A DNA stretch of 34,920 nt from an uncultured Actinomycetes bacterium (GTDB lineage Bacteria > Actinomycetota > Actinomycetes > Actinomycetales > Microbacteriaceae), in assembly GCA_903920435.1 (NCBI GenBank), contig CAIXMB010000199.1, positions 1 through 34,920 on the forward strand, read 5' to 3'. The notes under the pieces are model-generated. The model was not told the origin of the DNA, did no database searches, and saw only the letters and a program-made list of their open reading frames with translations. The translations under genes were made by a program, and so were the position numbers. Shown in pieces: positions 29,388 to 34,920 of the stretch; the stretch's first letter is position 1, and each line of letters opens with the position of its first letter.

Positions 29388-32300
29388 ATGCCCTCCTCGT
29401 CGCTCGCCGACATCACCGCGCTCAGCCTCACCCCCCGCTCCGAAGCGCTCCTGGGCGCTCTTCGGGAGCGCGTCGTCATCGCCGACGGCGCGATGGGCAC
29501 GATGCTGCAGGACGCCGGCCCGACGATGGACGACTTCCAGCAGCACGAGGGCTGCAACGAGATACTCAACGTGTCGCGGCCCGACATCGTGGAGACCATC
29601 CATGCCGAGTACCTCGAGACCGGTATCGATGCGATCGAGACGAACACCTTCGGCGCCAACTGGTCGAACCTCTCCGACTACGGCATCGAAGACCGCATCG
29701 AAGAGCTCGCGCGCGCCGGTGCCGAGATCGGCCGACGTGCGGTCGGGAAGTTCGAGGCGGCCGACGGCCGGATGCGCTGGGTGCTCGGCTCGATGGGCCC
29801 GGGCACGAAGCTGCCGAGCCTCGGGCACACCACCTACGACAACCTGAAGGTCACGTTCGCCGAGCAGGCCACGGGGCTGATCCTCGGCGGCGCCGATGCG
29901 CTGCTCATCGAGACGTCGCAGGACCTGCTGCAGGCCAAGGCGGCGGTCAACGGCGGCAAGGCGGCGATGCTCGCGACGGGCATCCGGCTGCCGATCTTCG
30001 TCGAGGTGACGGTCGAGACCACGGGCACCATGCTCATGGGCAGCGAGATCGCCGCGGCGCTCACCACGCTCGAGCCACTCGGTATCGACATGATCGGCCT
30101 CAACTGCGCGACCGGTCCCGCCGAGATGAGCGAGCACCTGCGGCACCTGTCGAAGTTCGCGCACATCCCGGTGATGTGCATGCCGAACGCCGGACTGCCC
30201 GTGCTGGGCGCGAACGGCGCGAGCTACCCGCTGACGCCGGACGAGCTCGCCATCGCGCACGAGCAGTTCGTCAAGGAGTTCGGCCTCGGCCTCGTCGGCG
30301 GCTGCTGCGGCACGACCCCCGCGCACCTGCGGGCGGTGGTCGAGCGCGTCGGTGGCGCCCGCGCCGTCACGCGGGTGATCGAGGAGGACGCGGGCGTCGC
30401 GAGCCTCTACCAGCACGTGCCCTTCAGCCAGGATGCCTCGTACCTCGCGATCGGTGAGCGCACGAACGCCAACGGCTCGCTCGCGTTCCGCGAGGCGATG
30501 CTCGAGGAGCGCTGGGACGACTGCGTCGACATCGCCCGCAACCAGGTGCGCGAGGGCGCCCATCTGCTCGACGTCTGCATCGACTACGTCGGGCGGGACG
30601 GGGTCGCCGACATGCGCTCGGTCGTCTCCCGACTCGCGAGCGCGTCGACACTCCCCCTCGTCGTGGACTCCACCGAGCCCGCCGTGCTGCAGGCCGGAAT
30701 GGAACTGATCGGCGGCCGCCCGGTGGTCAACTCGGTGAACTTCGAGGATGGCGAGGGGCCCGACTCCCGGTTCAACCGCATCATGCCGCTGGTCAAGGAG
30801 CACGGCGCCGCGGTGATCGCCCTCACCATCGACGAGGAAGGCCAGGCCCGCACCGCCGAGCACAAGGTGCGCATCGCCTCGCGGCTCGTCGACACACTCG
30901 TGGGCGAGTGGGGCATGCGCGTCGAGGACATCATCGTCGACGCCCTCACCTTCCCCATCGCCACGGGTCAGGAGGAGACCCGCCGCGACGCCATCGAGAC
31001 CATCGAGGCGATCCGCCAGATCACCGCGAAGTACCCGGGCATCCACACCACCCTCGGCGTCTCGAACGTGTCGTTCGGCCTCAACCCCGCCGCGCGCTCC
31101 GTGCTCAACTCGGTGTTCCTGCAGGAGGCGGTGGCCGCCGGCCTCGACTCGGCGATCGTCAACGCGGCGAAGATCGTGCCGCTTGCGTCGATCCCGGATG
31201 ACCGCCGCAAGGTCGCGCTCGACCTCGTGTGGGACAAGCGCGAGTACGACGCCGACGGCAACCTCACCTACGACCCGCTGTCGGCCCTGCTCGACCTGTT
31301 CGCGGGCGTGGACTCCGCAGCGCTGAAAGACGAGCGCGCCGCCGAGCTCGCCGCGCTCCCGGTGGGCGAGCGCCTCGAGCGCCGCATCATCGACGGCGAG
31401 CCGAAGGGCCTCGAGGCCGATCTCGACCTCGCGCGCAGCGACGGGATGACCGCCCTCGGCATCATCAACGACCACCTCCTCGCCGGCATGCAGGTGGTGG
31501 GCCAGCGGTTCGGCAGCGGCGAGATGCAGCTGCCGTTCGTGCTGCAGTCGGCGGAGGTCATGAAGGCGGCCGTCGCGCTCCTCGAGCCGTACATGGAGAA
31601 GTCCGACGCCGCGGGCAAGGGCACGATGGTCATCGGCACGGTGCGCGGTGATGTGCACGACATCGGCAAGAACCTCGTCGACATCATCCTCACCAACAAC
31701 GGCTACGACGTCATCAACATCGGCATCAAGCAGCCGCTGAGCGAGTTCATCCGTGCTGCGGAGGAGCACAACGCCGACGTCATCGGCATGAGCGGCCTGC
31801 TCGTGAAGTCGACGGTGGTGATGAAGGAGAACCTCCTCGAGCTCACCGCGCGCGGCCTCGGCACGCGCTGGCCCGTGCTGCTGGGCGGCGCCGCCCTCAC
31901 CCGCGCCTATGTCGAGGACGACCTCGCGTCGATGTTCGACGGCGAGGTGCGCTACGCGCGCGACGCCTTCGAGGGCCTGGCGCTCATGGAGCCGCTCGTC
32001 GCCATCGCGCGCGGTGCGGAGCCGGCGAGCGTGGGCCTTCCCCCGCTCAAGAAGCGCATCCACGCGCGCGCGACGATCGACGTCACCGAGCCCGAGGACA
32101 TGCCCGCGCGCTCCGACATCGTCTCCGACAACGTCGTTCCGACCTCGCCGTTCTGGGGCACCCGCATCGTGAAGGGCGTCGCCCTCGCCGACTACTCGGC
32201 GTTCCTCGACGAGCGCGCCACGTTCATGGGCCAGTGGGGCCTCAAGCCCAGCCGCGCTGAGGACGGCGCGAGCTACGAGGAGCTCGTTCAGACGGAGGGC

Positions 32301-32996
32301 CGTCCGCGGCTGCGGTACTGGCTCGACCGCATCCTCTCCGAGGGCATGATCGACGCGTCGGTGGCCTACGGCTACTTCCCCGCCTACTCGGAGGGCGACG
32401 ACCTCGTCATCCTCCACCACGGCGACGACCCCACGGGCCTGCTGGGCCCTGCCGGCATGCTCGCGCCCGACGGCGGCTCGGGCGGCCCGATCGGCACCGA
32501 GCGGCTGCGCTTCCACTTCCCGCGCCAGCGCCGCGACCGCCATCTGTGCCTCGCCGACTACGTGCGCTCGAAGGAGTCGGGCCAGATCGACGTCGTCGCC
32601 CTCCAACTCGTGACCGCGGGCTCGGCAGTCGATGCGTTCACCGCCAAGATGTTCGCCGAGAACAAGTACCGCGACTACCTCGAGCTCAACGGCCTGACCA
32701 TGCAGCTCACGGAGGCCCTCGCGGAGTACTGGCACTCGCGCATCCGTGCCGAACTGGGCTTCGCGGGCGAGGACCCGGCCACGATCGAGGGCATGTTCAA
32801 GCTGAACTACCGCGGCGCACGGTTCTCGCTCGGCTACCCGGCGTGCCCTGACATGGAGGACCGCCACAAGGTGGTCGAGCTGCTCAGGCCCGAACGGATG
32901 GGGGTGGAGCTGTCGGAGGAGCTGCAGCTGCACCCCGAGCAGTCGACGGACGCGTTCGTGTTCCATCACCCCGAAGCTCGCTACTTCTCGGTGTGA
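29388..32996 (+). CDS. metH: Cobalamin-dependent methionine synthase
   Basis: Methylates homocysteine using B12. 1202 residues with all four modules. The homocysteine barrel starts DGAMGT (33-38) with Zn ligands Cys240, Cys306 and Cys307 (GGCCGT). The pterin-binding barrel begins near IGERTNANGSLAF. The B12 cap and Rossmann domain carry GDVHDIGKN with cobalt ligand His757, then MSGLLVKST and LLGGAAL. The reactivation domain at the C-terminus includes RPRLRYWLDR and YRGARFSLGYPACPD. Nothing is missing. Its last 113 bases overlap, tail to tail, the 3' end of the ECF membrane gene. Confidence 0.98.
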   Translation: MPSSSLADITALSLTPRSEALLGALRERVVIADGAMGTMLQDAGPTMDDFQQHEGCNEILNVSRPDIVETIHAEYLETGIDAIETNTFGANWSNLSDYGIEDRIEELARAGAEIGRRAVGKFEAADGRMRWVLGSMGPGTKLPSLGHTTYDNLKVTFAEQATGLILGGADALLIETSQDLLQAKAAVNGGKAAMLATGIRLPIFVEVTVETTGTMLMGSEIAAALTTLEPLGIDMIGLNCATGPAEMSEHLRHLSKFAHIPVMCMPNAGLPVLGANGASYPLTPDELAIAHEQFVKEFGLGLVGGCCGTTPAHLRAVVERVGGARAVTRVIEEDAGVASLYQHVPFSQDASYLAIGERTNANGSLAFREAMLEERWDDCVDIARNQVREGAHLLDVCIDYVGRDGVADMRSVVSRLASASTLPLVVDSTEPAVLQAGMELIGGRPVVNSVNFEDGEGPDSRFNRIMPLVKEHGAAVIALTIDEEGQARTAEHKVRIASRLVDTLVGEWGMRVEDIIVDALTFPIATGQEETRRDAIETIEAIRQITAKYPGIHTTLGVSNVSFGLNPAARSVLNSVFLQEAVAAGLDSAIVNAAKIVPLASIPDDRRKVALDLVWDKREYDADGNLTYDPLSALLDLFAGVDSAALKDERAAELAALPVGERLERRIIDGEPKGLEADLDLARSDGMTALGIINDHLLAGMQVVGQRFGSGEMQLPFVLQSAEVMKAAVALLEPYMEKSDAAGKGTMVIGTVRGDVHDIGKNLVDIILTNNGYDVINIGIKQPLSEFIRAAEEHNADVIGMSGLLVKSTVVMKENLLELTARGLGTRWPVLLGGAALTRAYVEDDLASMFDGEVRYARDAFEGLALMEPLVAIARGAEPASVGLPPLKKRIHARATIDVTEPEDMPARSDIVSDNVVPTSPFWGTRIVKGVALADYSAFLDERATFMGQWGLKPSRAEDGASYEELVQTEGRPRLRYWLDRILSEGMIDASVAYGYFPAYSEGDDLVILHHGDDPTGLLGPAGMLAPDGGSGGPIGTERLRFHFPRQRRDRHLCLADYVRSKESGQIDVVALQLVTAGSAVDAFTAKMFAENKYRDYLELNGLTMQLTEALAEYWHSRIRAELGFAGEDPATIEGMFKLNYRGARFSLGYPACPDMEDRHKVVELLRPERMGVELSEELQLHPEQSTDAFVFHHPEARYFSV

Positions 32997-33753
32997 TCCG
33001 CGCCCGGCCCACGCGCGCCCTCCGCAGCGCGGCGAGGGCGGCGGGGCCGACGAGGAGGATGCCGACGCTCGTCGTGATCGCGCGCTCGGTGTCCGAGGTG
33101 AGCGTCGAGGTCACGAGGGAGTACAGGCCGATCGAGGCCAGGTTCTGCCCGAGCGGGCCGGCCGCGTCGTACGAGATCGCCGTGCTGCCGCCCACCGCGA
33201 ACGGCCAGAACCAGAAGTTCATGATGAGCCCGAACGCATACGACGCCACGATGCCGTAGCCCACCAGCATCGCGAGCTCCCACCGGCGTGACCGGATGCG
33301 CGGCAGCAGCCCGGCGCCGGCGGCCACCCACCCGCACGCGAACACCTGGAACGGCGTCCACGGCCCGATGCCGCCCCACAGCACCGACGACAGCGCGATG
33401 GTGAGCATGCCGAGCAGGAACCCGAACCGCGCACCGTAGGCGCGGCCCGCAAGGATCAGCACGACGAACACCGCCTCGATACCGCCGACGCCCGTGCCCG
33501 CGATGCGCACCGCGGCGCCCACGGCCGCGAGCACGCCGAGCAGTGCGACGGTGGTCGCGGAGTGCATCTGCCGGTCGAGCCCGAACGCGATGGCGATCAC
33601 GACGGCCGGCACGAGCGCGAGCGCGACGATGGGAACGGCCGCTTGCGCGTCCTGCGGCACCGCGGTGGCGACGAGCGGCCACGCGAACCCCGCGAGCCCG
33701 AACAGGCTCGCGGCCACCAGCGAGACGCGCGACCACGCGTCACGCCGCATCAT
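32884..33753 (-). CDS. ECF transporter substrate-binding membrane component (S component)
   Basis: 289 residues, about six to eight hydrophobic segments in the first 245. The segment GGIEAVFVVLILAGRAYGAR, then LGMLTIALSSVLWGGIGPWTPFQVFACGW is characteristic of vitamin S components of the ECF group; G-x-GPWTPFQ-x-FA recalls cobalamin (CbrT-like) members as I remember them. Neighbouring metH needs B12, which makes cobalamin a reasonable but unproven substrate. A hydrophilic Arg/Pro/Ala tail (about 246-289) is encoded antisense to the metH 3' end. ATG 33753 overlaps the ATPase stop (ATGA). Confidence 0.75.
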   Translation of the reverse strand: MMRRDAWSRVSLVAASLFGLAGFAWPLVATAVPQDAQAAVPIVALALVPAVVIAIAFGLDRQMHSATTVALLGVLAAVGAAVRIAGTGVGGIEAVFVVLILAGRAYGARFGFLLGMLTIALSSVLWGGIGPWTPFQVFACGWVAAGAGLLPRIRSRRWELAMLVGYGIVASYAFGLIMNFWFWPFAVGGSTAISYDAAGPLGQNLASIGLYSLVTSTLTSDTERAITTSVGILLVGPAALAALRRARVGRARITPRSSELRGDGTRTRPSTARGAAAAPPTAPPPSVRA

Positions 33754-34920
33754 CGCGCCACCCTGGCGGTCGCATCGATCCGTCCGTCGGCCATGCGGAC
33801 CGTGCGCGTAGCGAAGCGCTCGGCGAAGTCGCCGTCGTGGGTGGCGATGACCACCGCAGCACCGGATGCCGCGGCCGCGAGCAGCACGCCGCCGACGAGC
33901 TCGCGTGCCGCCGCATCCAGCCCACGACTGGGCTCGTCGACCAGGAGCACGCGCGGGTGCGCCGAGAGCTGGAGCGCGAGCGCGAGGCACAGCCGCTCCC
34001 CCGCGGAGAGATCGCGCGGGTGGCGCGCGCGCAGATCGCGGCCCACGAGCCCCTCGAAGATCTCGAGCGCGCCCGAGCGCCCGCACTCCTCACCGACAGT
34101 GAGGGCGAACAGCAGGTCGTCGTACGCCTCGGGCACGAGCGCCACCGAATGGCGGCGGTCCCGACGCCTGAGGCCGTGGACATCGACGCCGTCCACAATG
34201 ACGGTTCCAGCAGCAGCGGGGCGCGCGAGCGCGTGCAGCAGGCTGCTCTTGCCCGCGCCGTTCGGGCCGCGGAGTGCGACGAGCTGCCCGGCGGCGAGCG
34301 TCAGGCTCGCGTCGTCGACGGCGGGCCGCTCGCCGTGCCGCACGGTCACTCCGCGCGCCTCGGCGATGATCGGGCCGGGGGCGGCGTGCCGCACGGGGGC
34401 GAGCTCGGGCTCGACGGACCCGGTCACGGGGTGCACTCCCCCGTCGCGGAGGTCGAGGCGGGCATCCGGCGCCGTGCCCCACCCGCCGAGCGCGTGCTCG
34501 GCGACGATCACGCACACGCCGGCCTCGTGCGCGAGCCTGTCGAGCACGTCGATCACGCGGGCGCGCGCGCGGTCGTCGAGGTCGGCGAGGGGCTCGTCGA
34601 CGACCAGCAGAACGGGGTTCTCGACGATCGCCGCGCCGACGCCCACGAGGGCGGCCTGGCCCGCCGAGAGCGCGTGGATCTCGCGATCGAGGAGGTCGCC
34701 GATACCCAGGCGTTGGGCGAGCTCTTCGACGCGCGCGCGCACGATGACGGGCGCGACGCCGCGATTGGCGAGGGCGAACCCGAGCTCCTCGGCCACCGTC
34801 GGCGCCACGAACGAGAGCCGCACGGACTGCGACACGACCCCCACGAAGCCCGCAGTCTCCCGCGGCGGCACCGCCCGGCGGTCGACACCGCCGACCTCGA
34901 TGACCCCGCGCTGCTGGCCA
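33750..34920 (-). CDS. ECF transporter ATPase, fused A1-A2 type (5' end outside window)
   Basis: Energises vitamin uptake. The frame is open to the window edge, so the N-terminus with the first Walker A is missing. The visible part of the first half has Q-loop GVVSQSVRL, a degenerate signature ALSAGQAALVGVG and Walker B VLLVVDEPLADLD. The second half is complete: Walker A GPNGAGKSS, signature LSAGERLCLALALQ, Walker B VLLVDEPSRGLD and switch ATHDGD; its Q-loop position reads ALVPEAY, Glu in place of Gln. Two ATPase halves in one chain are typical of actinobacterial ECF systems. The T component is probably upstream, beyond the window. Confidence 0.88.
   Translation of the reverse strand, partial: GQQRGVIEVGGVDRRAVPPRETAGFVGVVSQSVRLSFVAPTVAEELGFALANRGVAPVIVRARVEELAQRLGIGDLLDREIHALSAGQAALVGVGAAIVENPVLLVVDEPLADLDDRARARVIDVLDRLAHEAGVCVIVAEHALGGWGTAPDARLDLRDGGVHPVTGSVEPELAPVRHAAPGPIIAEARGVTVRHGERPAVDDASLTLAAGQLVALRGPNGAGKSSLLHALARPAAAGTVIVDGVDVHGLRRRDRRHSVALVPEAYDDLLFALTVGEECGRSGALEIFEGLVGRDLRARHPRDLSAGERLCLALALQLSAHPRVLLVDEPSRGLDAAARELVGGVLLAAAASGAAVVIATHDGDFAERFATRTVRMADGRIDATARVAR

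Noticed and set aside
29259-32969. 1236-codon open frame on the minus strand, antisense to metH
   Set aside because: Same cause: it lies opposite a complete, motif-rich metH, and its product is Arg/His/Glu/Val-rich without domains.

Overview
This is a high-GC actinobacterial chromosome segment. I place it in the family Microbacteriaceae (Micrococcales) from the actinobacterial 16S 5' end, the gene orders argCJBDF-argH, infC-rpmI-rplT-RNA methylase-pheST and hisCBH-priA, the bifunctional PriA type of HisA, LexA boxes of the actinobacterial TCGAAC-N4-GTTCGA type, and a gluABCD-type amino acid transporter. I cannot name the genus. No phage, insertion sequence, CRISPR array or tRNA gene was found. 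The genome looks compact: most neighbouring genes overlap by 1 to 8 bases.

Layout. 1-968: 5' end of a minus-strand rRNA operon (16S, leader, promoters). 969-2649: tyrS and a small glyoxalase-fold protein (-). 2650-3929: a two-gene plus-strand module, a SatD-like protein with cyclase-like motifs plus a five-helix membrane protein, behind a striking 29-bp repeat array. 3926-11345: argC-argJ-argB-argD-argF-argH, a 47-residue membrane microprotein and an alkyladenine DNA glycosylase (all -), headed by an arginine-rich short ORF. 11442-11999: DUF937 protein (+). 12064-21197: infC-rpmI-rplT, an RNA methyltransferase, gluABCD and pheS-pheT (all -). 21407-21766: DUF1844 protein (+). 21763-25594: hisC-hisB-hisH-priA-sseB-like (-). 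25635-26872: SOS pair, a LysM division inhibitor (-) divergent from lexA (+). 26869-32996: metE (-) divergent from metH (+). 32884-34920: an ECF-type vitamin transporter (-), which runs off the window.

How the genes work together. The window is mainly central metabolism: arginine synthesis from N-acetylglutamate to arginine (argG and argR are absent here), a partial histidine pathway (hisD is absent here), both methionine synthases, translation factors, and SOS control. A B12-dependent MetH, a B12-independent MetE and a putative vitamin (possibly cobalamin) ECF transporter sit side by side.

The points I would look at first are the SatD-like/membrane module with its phased CTTG array (2688-3929), a candidate leaderless Arg-codon leader peptide before argC (11271-11345), an infC gene that appears to start at ATC behind a hairpin that buries its Shine-Dalgarno sequence (21195-21243), seven gene starts with a -10 hexamer 6 to 8 bases before the start codon (leaderless translation), and three convergent gene pairs that share one CTAG as both stop codons.
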